This document shows, one piece after another, positions 36,301-48,089 of a DNA stretch of 64,000 bases (positions are counted from its first letter, which is position 1; each line of letters starts with the position of its first letter). The translations under genes were made by a program, and so were the position numbers. The DNA is taken from positions 1,178,001 to 1,242,000 of the forward strand of contig JADNRZ010000010.1 in assembly GCA_015501605.1 (NCBI GenBank), read 5' to 3'. This DNA is from Panaeolus papilionaceus. Its lineage: Eukaryota > Basidiomycota > Agaricomycetes > Agaricales. Under the pieces are notes generated by a model. That model saw only the letters and a list, made by a program, of their open reading frames with translations. It did not search any database and was not told the origin of the DNA.

Positions 36301-39300
36301 CTTATCCCTCCACGACCCAGGCAGCGCAACACTAAACGGCCCCGGCGCTCGCCCCCATTTCACCAAATTAGGACTCGACCCCACACCCCCCTTCTCCCAC
36401 CAAAACCCGCCCACGAGCGGGTTCGACGGCCCCCTCACCTCTTTCAACATCCGATTCTGCATCTCGTTGACCTTTTGCAAATGCGCCTTGTCCACCGTCA
36501 TCCACTCCTGAATCGCACTAATTTCATCATCGCTAAGCGGCGGAATCAACTTCTCCGACGTCAACAATGGAACGGGGGTGATTTGCGTCGTTTGAGGGTT
36601 GAGATTCACACCTGCAGGGAGAGGTGGAAGATTGTTGAGCGCGGCTGCTTGTGCTCCAGGGATAGCAGATTGCGGTCCGGGGGTAGGTGTACCGCCTTGC
36701 GACCCAGGAAGGGGTCCTCCACCAACGCTGGCAGAAGCACCAAGTGCACCAGGGGGTACAGCAGCGGGTGTCCCACCGCTCGTAATACCAGGAGCAATAC
36801 CCCCGCTCGACACCGATGTACCAAGCGCCATAGGTCCTCCCAATCCTCCACCAGGCATACCACCCGGTGCAGGACTTCCAGGCATATTCGGCACGCCACC
36901 ACCACCACCACCCATTCCCAACGGCAGTCCTCCCATCCCCCTCGCACCCGCAGGACTCATCATCCCATGAGGCGGCAACGAGCCCTGTCTTCCCGGTCCA
37001 GCGCCCCCCATCTGCGGTCCTCCCACACCAACACCCATATTACCGCCATGTCCTCCTTGCGCAAGCGGATGTCCCATCCCCAGGGGCGTTCCAGGGGACG
37101 CACCAGGCGGCAACGAGCCATGTCTTAGCGGCGTCTGCGGGCCTGCGCCTCCCATACCCATCGGTCCACCAGGACCAACGCCCATGCCACTCATCCCGCC
37201 AGGCCCAGGCGTCCCAGGCGCCGACTGTGGCGGAGCAGGCTGAATCGGCACAACATGAGGCGCACCCGGCGTCGACGAGCCAGGCATACCCATACCCCCG
37301 CTCACCGCCCCAGAAGGGATCCCACCGCCCATTCCACCACCCATACCAGCCGGACCCATCCCACCCTGTCCTCCCATCCCACTCATCCCCATCGGCCCCA
37401 TACTCCCCTGCCTAAATCCCATCGAGCTCCCCGGTCTCGGGCTTCCTCTCGCTCCATTCATCGCCATCCCATCCCCAGACACACTCCTCGGCAAAATCGG
37501 GGGGCCCATCTGTCCTTGCCCTCCACCTTGCCCACCACCACCACCACCAACAGGGTTAAGCTGAATACTCCCCTGCTGGTGCCCTTGCTGCTGCTGCGGT
37601 CCCAGCCCCGACGGCGTCTGCGGCGGCCCATGGCCCTGTGGTCCAATCCTCGGACTTCCAGGCACCCCCCCTGGTCCTCCTCCCATCCCACCCATGCCCA
37701 TACCGCCCATCATCCCCATATTCACATTCATGTTCATATTCATCCCCATCCCTCCCATCTGATTCATCCCCATACCCTGCTGCTGCATATTTCCAGGAGG
37801 CGCACCCGTCGGGCCTTCACCGGGCAACTTGCGCTTTGCGCCTCTATACGGGCTCATCATCGGGTTCTGCTGGTTCTGACCGCCTTGTCCTTGTCCGCCT
37901 GGACCGGCAGAGACAGGTGGGGAGATACTAGGCCCTGGGGCTTGTCCTTGACCATGACCACCTTGGTTAGATGATCCAGATTGTGGTTGACCTTGGCCCT
38001 GGGGTGCGAGTGAGCCTGCGCGTGATGCGGAGCGGGATTGGGACTGGGCTTGGGCTTGTTGTTGGGCGGCTTGATGATTGAATCCGTTCATATCTTGGCG
38101 TTGGGCCTATAAATAGAACGCAATCAAATCAAATTAGTGTTTGTTTCGTTTGATGGGTAGGAATTAAATTAGGAATATGAAAATGAGAGCAACGAAGAAA
38201 GAGAAGACATGTTCCAAAAAGGGTAGAAAATTCCTTTTTTGGTATACACCCAAGCTCTCCCTCCTCTCATCGTGAAAAGCACAAACACTCTCCAAAACCC
38301 GAAAAGCATATAAAAAATAGAAGAAAAACTCACCATCCGACTTCCAGGCCTTTCCATGCCAGGAATATTTCCACCTGACGGACCAGGGATAACAGGACTC
38401 CGATGTGAGAGCGACGTGCCAGGTCTCGAAATTTGCTGTCCTTGACCCTGCTGCTGACCTCCCTGTCCTTGCTGACCGGGGTACCCTTGTCCACCTTGAT
38501 GGCCCTGCTGGCCGGGATGTCCTTGGTGACCATGTCCTCCTTGACCTTGATGTCCATGCCCGCCTTGTCCTTGCTGGCCTTGAGACTGGGATTGCGGATG
38601 CTGTTGCTGGCCGAGCTGGATGTTTCCCATGTTGGGTGTCCCAGGAGGAACAGTACCGGGTCTTTGAATGCCCGCTGAGTTGGAAGGTAGAGGTGGAGGT
38701 GGCATCCTAGAGCCCTGCTGGCCTTGCTGATTGCCTTGTTGCGCCTGACCCTGTTGTTGCGTTTGCGCATTATTCGAGTGCGAGCTGGCAGCACTAGACG
38801 GCCTATCGAACGACACTCCACCCGCATTCGACATATTGCCCATCCCAATATGACCCATGCCGCCAATATTGCCCATATTCATGTTGCCTATCCCACCACC
38901 ACCCAGGCCCATATTTCCACCACCTAAACCCCCACCTATACCTCCCATGCCATTCATCATGCCCATGCTCATATTCGACATGTTGCCTATACCCCCCATT
39001 CCACCTATGCCGCCCATCATGTTCCCACCCATCCCTATCATATCTCCCATTCCTCCACCTCCTCCCAGATTACCACCACCCATGCCTTGGTTCATGCCCC
39101 CTCCACCACCACCAGGCATCATCTGAGGGTTACCTCCACCCCCACCACGCTGGTTCACGAGGCTCACGTATCTCGACATGAGGGCCTGCTTCTGCTCATG
39201 GCTCATGGCCATGAACCGTTCTCTTGGGATGCCCATAGCGTTGAGGGCAGCTGGGACGTTTATTTGTGGGCCTCCACCACCACCACCAGGTCCTCCTTGA

Positions 39301-40029
39301 CCAGGTTGTGGACCTACAAATAAATTTTAGATGGAGAAAACCAAATAGGAAGTGCAAAATCATACCCGAACCCGAACCAGGACTCATACCCATCTGACCC
39401 GCATGATTTGGAGGCACAACATGGGGAATATGAGGGAACGAAGGCAGCAACCCAGGATCACCTCCACCTCTCTGCATCGAGCCAGCACCACCCACTGAAC
39501 CTGATCCGCTCAACGCAGCAGGGTTAATACCGGCACCACCCATACTCCCGCCACTATGCTGAGGCTGCAGTCCAGGATGACCATGATGATCACCCTGTAT
39601 CGACGAAGACGAGGACGAGGACATGAGTTGGGAAGGATTAATGCCACCCATTCCCATGTTGTTGAGGCTCATGCCCATATTGTTCATGCCTCCGATATTA
39701 GCCATGTTGATGCCTCCCATACCACCCATACCGCCTCCCATACCGGAAATATTGGCCATGCCGCCTCCAATACCACCCATACCGCCGCCCATGCCTCCCA
39801 TTCCAGGTGACATGCCGCCTATGCCTCCCATTCCGCCCATACCCATCAACTGGGCAGGGTTTACGCTCATCTGCTGCTGTTTTTGAAACGCGTTGAGCAT
39901 AGCGGGTGAAATTCCCTGGCCACCGGGACCACCTCCTGGACCTGGACCTTGGCCAGGATGGCCTCCTTGTTGTGAAGATGAACCAGGATGTGAACCTTGA
40001 TGGTGTTGGTTAAACGAGTTTGGGTTCAT
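33309..40029 (-). CDS. SNF5/SMARCB1-type core subunit of SWI/SNF-RSC remodeller
   Basis: Core scaffold subunit of SWI/SNF-type complexes; nuclear. Start MNPNSFNQHHQG at 40029. Exon boundaries read as 40029-39366, 39313-38334, 38106-36150, 36083-about 35473, then further exons to the stop at 33311-33309; about 2,000 residues, much longer than human SMARCB1 or yeast Snf5. The first about 1,050 residues are Gly/Met/Gln/Pro low complexity, with one non-repetitive block (MGIPRERFMAMSHEQKQAL). The SNF5 domain has two repeats: VPVRIEFDVEHHKMRDTFVW and DPVVTPEIFAQSIVDDYGL, then a long acidic insert, then LDIIVAAIKLDDQFEWDLDN. After it comes a GATA-like finger (WHCSNCGCPEN with QCGTCG, then KFWHRHRRPRP). 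Last is a Cys/His module (WRLKCSDCPGK plus VYKPGPGETLSNFEVHLKNR). That final module recurs in the two genes downstream. Confidence 0.9.
36150..40029 (-). repeat. Low-complexity Gly/Met/Gln/Pro coding tract of SNF5
   Basis: The N-terminal half of SNF5 is built of short degenerate repeats such as GGMGGIGGMG, GMGGGMGG and QQGQGGHGHQGQ. It produces long antisense open frames on the + strand (for example 35938-37128) that are shadows, not genes. A disordered, condensate-prone region is the likely protein product. Confidence 0.7.
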
Positions 40030-41850
40030 GATGAGTATTCGTGGTGATGATTCTGATTAATAACGAGGGCGTTGATGTTGTTGAACGTCGAAGAAAAGGA
40101 TTGGCAGGGCAATCCCTTCAAAGTACAAGAGAAAAAAAGGGAATAGGAAGACGTGAGCCTTGCAAGAGTATAAGCAAGGTGAAAAATAGTAGTGTAACCG
40201 CTCCCTTGCGAGGACTGGTTGTTTATTGGCGGTTGTTTGTGTTGGGGTAAAGGGGGATTGAAAAAGGCCGATTTTTGTAGATGCAAAACCAGCAGAAACC
40301 AAGGGACTGCGTCAGGTTAATAGAATCTACGAGGGATATGAAGATGAGTATTAGTTGAAACATGAATTAATAGGATGCACATACCAGGCTAGGATACAGA
40401 AATCGCGCTCGTTCGTTCGTGTGAGATGGATTATGGGTATTTGAGTTTAAAACTGTTGAATATGATAAATACAGACGCGTCAGTTGGATATTAAGTGGAC
40501 TAGAATGACCTTGAAGGAATATAGGACAGAGCGCGTGTGTCTGGGTGGAGAACAGGGTGACACGTGTGGTCAGAGTTGACTGTAGAGGGGAGTGCAAGTA
40601 TGTGTCAGCAAAGGAACAGGCAGATTCAAGGGAGAGAGGGCATGAAAGGGACGGGAGATAAAGATTAGCGTCGGGACGGGAAAGTTGAAAAGAGGGGCAA
40701 AAGGCCAATGACAGAAGAAACTTGATTCTTTCTTGGGTTTCAATAAAATCCTAGAAAATGGAATTTAAAGTGATTGAAATAAAATGGACATTACCTTTGT
40801 TCTTTTTAAAAATCAAACCAGTTATTTGAATTATTAATCCAGAATAGATCAAGGAACAGCCAGAATTCCAAGTAAATGACGCCCCGACAAAATGACCGCC
40901 TCCGTTGCACAATTCAGAGAGTAACCAGTCAACGATTACAATTCAAACAACTGTCAACAATAAACTGTCACATTAATAGTAACGTCACTTTGTCACTTTC
41001 TCCATCTCTCTCTCCTTGACTCTCTAATTCTAAATAACTCGCCTTTTTAAATGATCATCTCTCTTTTATTACCGGAGAATTAAAAATCAATTCCTCGGCC
41101 TCCGTACCTCCTCACGTATAATAAACACACATGTCCACATCTCTTTTCCCCACACCGGACTTCGGATCCCCAGCCCGCATGTATCATTATGACACTCTGA
41201 CTGTCCTCCCTTTCATCCGCCCGAGCGGCCTCGTTTAAATAAATCACATCTACCCGTCTTCCGTGTCCGATTCCCTCTTCCCGTCTGTCCTCCCTCTGTC
41301 CTCCCTTTATCTTATCTTATCTCATTCCCTCGGCACAGCCTTGATCCACTCACACGCCCCTATTTCAGTCCACCTCATCCGCGTCGATGAATTTAGACTT
41401 GGTATTGTGGTTGACGATAAAAGATTCCGTTCGCTAAAATGACAGCTATCCTCAGTGTATTTTGCTTCAGGAACAGGTTAGCTCGATTCCCTTGGAATTC
41501 TCTTCGCATCTTCGCCCTGCATGAGCACTTGTGGAGGCAGCATCATTCATGCCTCCACTGATGGTCACTACAAACCCTCGAGTAGCTTAACGCATGTCAA
41601 TCCTATAATTAAGTTAATCAATGCCTATCACAAGATCACATTAGACTCCTCCAGGGCATTTCTCGATGTCACCCTTTTTAGCAACACCTCGAGTCCATCG
41701 AGCCTTCACAACCCCAACATTGACATCCGCACATCCCTGCACAAATGTCTATCCCACCTCAACAAAAACTGTGATTATCATCTGAAGATCGACGGTACTC
41801 TATCTGCCAGTACCAACAATCAACGGCATCGTCGGATCACAACTACCAGG
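40030..41850. promoter_or_regulatory. SNF5 upstream region, no other gene seen
   Basis: About 1.8 kb 5' of SNF5. It contains CT-rich tracts around 40985-41030 and 41270-41340. Open frames at 40367-40708 (-) and 41521-41952 (+) show no domain or splice pattern. The SNF5 promoter and 5' UTR should lie at the left end. Confidence 0.5.
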
Positions 41851-41857
41851 CTCGACA

Positions 41858-42790
41858 TTAGCCACGTGCACCCCTATCATATTCCAAAAAATCTCCTTTT
41901 CCAAGCGAAAACTCCAAGTTGCCAACTAAGCGCGCCAATGCCACTTCTATAATCGCAATTGAGTACTTTCTAAGCATTGAAACGAATGAAAGATACATAT
42001 TCATGACGAGTAACGCAAACCTATACCCCACTAGATACCAATCCATCATCAACCACCACAAAGGATTTAAAGCAAAACAACTCACATACACGACCTCCCC
42101 CCACCCAAAAACGTCATTCTGCCTACAAGTCGCATTTAACATCATCAATACCCATCTCACAAAGAACACTCACATATTCGAATACACCCTGGGACCCTGT
42201 TACCCACCACCCTCTCATTGACATCCAACCACCTCTCCGGCTTCCACTCACACGCAGCATCCCCCCACATCTGCTTACTTCGATTCGACGTCAAAATCGA
42301 TATATAGACGTCCGTTCCTCTAGGAACTGTTATCTGTAAGAGCATGTTCCCGTCGGTGGATTTGATGGGCTGCGATATGGGGAGAGTCGTGTCCTGATGA
42401 ACGCTGTTCAAATTCGAATTCGTGTAGTCAGTGTATATCGAAAGACTCAGAGTGAGAGGTGGAGCATACCTTCGCATCGTACACGCAACAGGCGGATACC
42501 TACCATTGACAAATCAAACATAGGGATTAACCTGAGTTTATTGGTGCGCTGTCAAGTACTGGTATGAATACATGGCGTTGTGAGCTTTCCTTTGATGCAT
42601 GATGGCAGGTTGGATCGAACTTTGTGAGCATGATGGAAAGGGTAAGAGAATGAAGCACCGTGCGAATCCTCGAATGGTCGAGGCACAGATCACTACCATT
42701 GAATATTGAACCTGAAGACCCACAAACAAGCATAGGACAAAGGTGTCGTATCAAATATTACTTAAAGTCCAGATCCGAGGTGTTGAAGCC
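41858..42790 (-). pseudogene. Cytochrome P450 relic
   Basis: The minus strand reads as the C-terminal half of an agaricomycete microsomal P450. YPPVACTMR (K-helix downstream region) lies near 42500-42480. Then come DTTLPISQPIKSTDGN, ITVPRGTDVYISILTSNR, MWGDAACEWKPERWL (PERF-like) and RVPGVYSNM (about 42390-42170). FLGGGRSC (heme-binding loop with the Cys) follows, and degenerate GYRFALLVMNMY downstream. Frame is lost at two points: the CTMR to DTTL exon join needs an impossible phase, and the heme loop runs into a stop or frame shift before GYRFALL. The upstream I-helix region is not recognisable and the N-terminal half is absent. A decayed gene is the best reading. A functional gene would require introns I cannot place. 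Confidence 0.72.
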
Positions 42791-43007
42791 TGCGTGTGTA
42801 GGTTTCTCTCTGAACATGGCTAGCGCTGTTACTTCTCGATGGACTTTCGCCCACATCAGTCGAGCATAGTAGTTACCATATTTCAAAGACAACGAGTAAG
42901 TGTAACCTATCAACCACTACACAATAACTTGCCCCATATACTTCACTTATACGCCTGCCTTCCAAACTCAACCTATGCACTAACGTCAACAATCGACACC
43001 GCTATGA

Positions 43008-44721
43008 TCACGCAACCAATCCATCATAAAGCGCCCTCTCAAATCGAGCAAAGGTACTCGTCACTTCAGGATCCATAAACGGATTAAGCTGGGTCCCATA
43101 AACAGCTGCAATGCCAGATTCGGGGTCCATATGGTAGTGGGTATTAGCCCAACCAAGCCCTAGAGAGTAAAAATGTCAACGCATTTACGCGCAGGTTAGT
43201 GACAATCGTCAGCTGCGTCCTATCATACATATGCGGAAAGATAGAACCCGTCGAACGTACAAAATGCTGACCCGCGTTTCCTCCCTTCAGCCCAATCGGC
43301 CGAGCACACCGCGAGCGCGGTGCTCCATTGGCAGTGCGGGTGGTTCAAGAATATCTCTACTGATGATGCGCCGTTCCTGTTCAGAACGGGTTCGAACATT
43401 GATAAGACTGTTTCTCGCTTTGCGATAGGATTTTTGGCCGTTCCAGCTACATATATTGAGAAAATATTAACTTGATAAGCTCAAGCAGTTCGAAGTTGGA
43501 CGTACCATGAATTTGTAATAAGTGACGAAGAAGGGCTAGATAATCTCGAAGGGAGGTATAAACGCCAACGCCCGCAAGGTGTATTTTTAAGGCTAGAAAA
43601 ATTACTCATTACACAACATACAGAACGGCGTCAAAATGCCGACTCACATTCAGGCGGACTCGGACGCTCTATGATGGGCACTTGGTCAGCCCAGCGCTCC
43701 AGCTTGCCATCCTGGCGTCGGTATGACATCTCGACGAGATCCTTTGGGTCTTTCAAATAAAATGAAGCTTTGATACCCAGGGGCTTGAAGATGTGGGTTT
43801 GGCTGTAATTATCGAGTCCATTGTTTTTTCTTTTTTTTTTTGGTAGCAAGTCGGGACAAAGACTCACCAGTAATCCTCCAACGACTGCCCAGATATTTTC
43901 TCGACAATAAAGCCAAGTAGATCGGATCCCCAACCATAGGCGTCTATGTAAAGTCAACAAGGATCAATATTCAAACCGAGAGTGACATGCTTACAGTCTG
44001 TTCCAGGTTCGAATTTCAATGGGATCTCCGGGAAAACACCCTAGCGGTATTTGAGTCTCAACCAATGCAAACTTAACGACGACATACCTTAACAAACTCA
44101 AAAAACTTCGCCTTCGGATCCTCAGTCTCACTATACGCGTACGTATACGCTGCCGGAAGGGGGAAATCAGCAGGCTTCGGTTTAGCAAAATGTTCGATCT
44201 CATATGCAAGCCCACTGGTGAAAGTCAGCAGGTGTTTGACGGTGATGATCGTTTTCGTAGGTTTGTACCCCGATGACGGGTTCATGAGGTCGTCGATGAC
44301 GATGGTTTTCTTGAATTCTGGAAAATAGTCAGATACGGGTGCATCGTAGCTGAGCTGTCCTCGTTCGATAAGCTGCAGAGCAGCCAACTGTGCACAGAAT
44401 AGTTAAATCTATTATCAACCTGTATTAACAACGGTACGGTGCTTACATGTCCAATCATTTTAGTCTGACTGCATATCCAAAAAGTGCTATCCGGGTCGAC
44501 TTGACCACTGGAGGGGTCATTGAGAACTCTGGTTCCGTGGCTGGTAAAATATATTTCTTCTTCAAGAGACGTTACGCCATAAACAAATGCTGGCATCGTT
44601 CCCTGGGCCGCTAGATGCTAAGAAGGGGGCTATAATGTTGATCATGGGGGAGAGGAGCATTTCAACGTACGGCGACCTCGTCCAAAGCACGACGGCCTTC
44701 TGTAGTCAATGTAGCAGGCAT
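43008..44721 (-). CDS. Serine hydrolase, beta-lactamase/EstB family (copy 3)
   Basis: Paralogue of copies 1 and 2 on the opposite strand. Start MPATLTTEGRRALDEVA at 44721. Next IPAFVYGVTSLEEEIYFTSH, nucleophile motif SQTK in WICSQTKMIGH (about 44475), LAALQLIERGQL, HLLTFTSGLAYE, FEPGTD. The Tyr motif is AYGWGSDLLGFIVEKISGQS (about 43925-43870). Then FKPLGIKASFYL, a more diverged segment (KDPKDLVEMSYRRQDGK), GVGVYTSLRDY, HPHCQWS, and a last exon GLGWANTHYHMDPESG ending with stop 43010-43008. S-x-x-K and Tyr motifs are retained although the residues between differ from copies 1 and 2. No lesion was seen. Substrate unknown; esterase or transesterase more likely than beta-lactamase. Confidence 0.83.
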
Positions 44722-44988
44722 ATTAGGGCACGAGATACCACTACTCCAGGATGTGCCCTATATAAGACAGTATGTTCTGCAAGAAGCATATGCCTGTGAC
44801 AATTCCCCTCGCTAATAGCAAAGATTACTCAGGCAGAAGTCGAGGTGACGACATCCTCTCGAAGAGGGCAGCATATATGCGTATCTATAACACAACGATC
44901 CCACATATTGAATGCAAGCATGTGCAAAGAAGAACCGAAGCAGAGGCCTTCATTGGACTTGTATTAGTCATTTTTCGTGACTACAACA

Positions 44989-46682
44989 TCATTGTTGAAG
45001 ACCATCATAGAGAGTGCGCTCAAACTGAGCGAAGGTCTGCAAAACTTCGGCATCACGACTTGGGTAGATTTGAGTACCGAATACCGCTGCGATAGATGTT
45101 TGCGGATCGATGTGGAAATAAGTACCTGCCCACCCGGACCCTGAAGAAGTACATGATTACCTCCTGCGTTCTGGAGAGTCTTACGAAGCGAAAACTTACA
45201 AAACGCCGACCCCTTCTTACGTCCTCCAGGCCAATCAGCAGTGCAGAGGGCAAGGCTGTTACTCCATTGGCAGTTCGGGCGATGATCGGTGAAAAGCACC
45301 AGGGAAGACAAGGAAGACACTCCTTTGTCGTTGAGAGTGGGCTCAAATAGCGTTTTTACTGTTTCACTTTTCAGGATGGGGTTGGTCGCGTTTCCATCTA
45401 ACATGAAATTATCGACGAAGCTCGGGTCACAGTTTAAAGCCGTTAACATACTGTGAATTTGCAGGGTATGACGAAGAAGTTTGAGATAGTCTCGGAGTGA
45501 CGAATACATTCCAACTCCCCCAAGATGTGCTTTTGCAGCTATGAACGATATCAATATATAGGGGTCCAATGGGACTTGATCAAGAGGAACATCCCAACCT
45601 TTCTTTGGGTCTCGTTCATTTACTAAGAGCTCGCCTGTCCAGGGTTCAATCTGACCATCATCCTTACGGTGTGACAACCACATGAAATTTTTCTGAAGCT
45701 CTGGGGTCAAATAAAAGGATGTTTTCATGTCAAGGGGCTGGAATATGTTTTCCTGGCTAAATGGGACGGGCTGTTAGTTAGCTGTAGGATTCATGATTTC
45801 ATGAAGAGAGTGTACCAAAATTGTTCTAGTGTTTTTCCTGTGACCTTCTCAACGATGAAGCCCAGGACGTCCGAATTCCAACCATAGGCGACTGTAAAAG
45901 TGGAAGAACATAATCAGGATCACAATGCTTTCGAATCAAGGGAAGCTGTACAATCAGTTCCTGGTTCAAATTTGAGTGGAAGTAAAGGATATGGTCCCTT
46001 GTCAATCGTGAGTCGGTATTTGCTTCCTGTATGCCAACCAGCCATGTAGTAGCTTACCTTCACTAGTTTGAAAAAAGTGTCCACAGGGTCTTCATCCTCG
46101 TGATACGAGTGTGTGTATGCCTCGCCGAGTTTGACCACACCAGGGGGCCTCTCTGCATACTTGAGGCCACTTGTGTGATTCAGTAGGTGGCGAATTCGTA
46201 TTTGACCCTTTGCACTGGTGAACGTGGACGTCTTCGAGGCAAAATCGTCGAGAATAATTGCCTCCTTAAACACCGGAAAGTATTCGGACACCGGTGTATC
46301 CACAGACAACAATCCACGCTCGACCAGTTGCAATGCAGCTAGCTGTGAATGTCCTCAGATCAGATGCAGTAGGTTGCACCTCAGACAGACACCTACATGA
46401 GCGATAAGTTTGGTCATACTACAGATCCATAGAACGGTATCTGGATCGACAGCTCCACTGAGAGGGTCATGAATAACTTTGTGACCTCCGCTAGTAAAAT
46501 ATATCTCTCCCTCTTGGGACGAAATGCCATAAACGAATCCGGGTATATTTCTTTCGGTGACCTTACGCTATGGAAATAATTTAGTGGGTGGCCTGGAGAA
46601 AGAAAGTATTTCTAGTCCTGGGAAAACTTACAGACAATTCGTCAAGGGCCTGAAGTCTCTGGGGAGTGAGGATAGGGGACAT
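44989..46682 (-). CDS. Serine hydrolase, beta-lactamase/EstB family (copy 4)
   Basis: Fourth paralogue, tandem with copy 3. Start MSPILTPQRLQALDELS at 46682. IPGFVYGISSQEGEIYFTSG, nucleophile motif SMTK in WICSMTKLIAH (about 46420), LAALQLVERGLL, HLLNHTSGLKYAE, FEPGTD. The Tyr motif is AYGWNSDVLGFIVEKVTGKT (about 45885-45825). Then FQPLDMKTSFYLTPELQKN, GVGMYSSLRDY, a region with RPNCQWSNSLALCTADW, and the last exon SGWAGTYFHIDPQTSIAAVF ending YDGLQQ, stop 44991-44989. It is the most diverged copy, with a longer segment around 45600-45430, where the open frame continues through what may be introns, so exon ends there are uncertain. Catalytic Ser, Lys and Tyr are present. Confidence 0.82.
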
Positions 46683-48089
46683 TTTGAAGCAGCTGCGGAA
46701 GGGATTGGGTTACCAAGCACCCTTTATAAACTTCCTGAAGAAGCGAAATCGCTGAGGTGTTTTTAGAGCAGTTAATGATAGAATTCATGGCAGAGCTGGG
46801 TGGGCGACCGGAGTTACCGGTAATCCACGAGCTTGTGCTTACTCTGAAATATTAATGCGATGTCTTGATACAGAAACAACCAAGATAGTCATCGAATGGG
46901 AGTCTGGATCTAAAGTCAATTCCGTCGATGTATGAGTCGCGCAGTCGAAAGAGAGTATGACTTAGAACCTACCCTTTTCGTGACAGAGACGTATAATAGC
47001 TTTTGAGGAGAGGAGTCGCGTTCCAGACACTGCTGTTTGAGGCTACATGAATCAAAGGTGTAGCCTGTCCTGTGCTGTAGGATGATCTTTGGGACTTGGG
47101 AAGGATCGTTTCGTGGGAATACAATCATCGAAGTTGTGAGTGGATCTGAGGGTTTTGTCTGATGAATGAAAACAAAGCGGAATAAGTATATCATTAGCAT
47201 TATGGCGTCTCGAAACCAGGTCCGGTATCCTTCAACTGAATGAAGCCATTGGGGAAGGGAATATAGTAAGTTCAAACAGTGCGCCAATATACAAAACATA
47301 CCAGGTGAACGATCTGACGTCTCAAACAACACGGGAGTGGGACGAATCTTCAGTTACTCCCCAGATGTGACGGGGAATGGAGTCTTGCTATCGAATAGTC
47401 TTCAGACATTGTGGATGCTTTTTGACCAAACCTTCTGAACTGCTGACAAGATATTTTCATTCGAACGCATATGTTGGTTAACGTTATCATTTGGCTTGTG
47501 TACATAGAACCATTTGTAGTTAAAATCTCGATGTTATCCCCAACCCAACTTGAACAAAGGCGGGAGGTAATCGTACGGAGGGTACGATGTGATCTTTACG
47601 CGGTACAACGAAGCAATGCATGCCAAGCGGGCACTGATATCGATTGGTCTCTTGTCGTTTCAGATGCTGAGTGATATGGAGGCGGGCGATTGAAATGATG
47701 CGCTACGTATTGACACCCAACGAGTCATTTACTCTGTGATATCATTATATTAGCGAGTGCCCCTGATATGAAATGATCATTAACGTACTGGAACGGGCCC
47801 TCATCTTTCTGCGCTTGCGCCTAAGCCTGCGGGATCTCTTTTTCTTCCACTTCTCTCTCATTTCTAACGAAAATATACACGTCAGCAATGTCACAGACAG
47901 CAACGATGACTATACACACTTGGTTATGATGGTGGAGGAGCTTGAGACTCTCACACGACGATGTGTGAAATCTGTGGTGTGTTGGTACTGTACAGTTCTT
48001 ACGTCAGCGTTCCCATAGTGCTGATGGCTTCAATTGGTCCATTCTTGGTATGTAACAAAGCTGTCATTAGTATTTGTCCTTTAGAAGCC
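46683..48089. other. Intergenic, no gene supported
   Basis: About 1.4 kb between two divergent genes. A 138-residue minus-strand frame (46916-47332) has no recognisable family. In-frame sequence upstream of 48090 (to 47961) and an overlapping frame at 47773-48018 could be 5' exons or UTR of the next gene; I could not decide. Confidence 0.4.

Noticed and set aside
35938..37128. 396-residue + strand open frame, and neighbours 36867-37974
   Set aside because: Antisense shadows of the Gly/Met/Pro-rich SNF5 coding tract; composition is Arg/His/Pro-biased and no domain is present.
41521..41952. 143-residue + strand frame upstream of SNF5
   Set aside because: Runs into the P450 relic on the opposite strand; no domain or introns.
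26027..46682. True beta-lactamases giving antibiotic resistance
   Set aside because: The Tyr motif is EstB-like (Y-G-x-x-S-D-x-L-G) and fungal members of this superfamily are generally esterases or transferases; no evidence for lactam hydrolysis.
46916..47332. 138-residue - strand frame
   Set aside because: No family, no promoter context; upstream of the hydrolase copy 4 gene.
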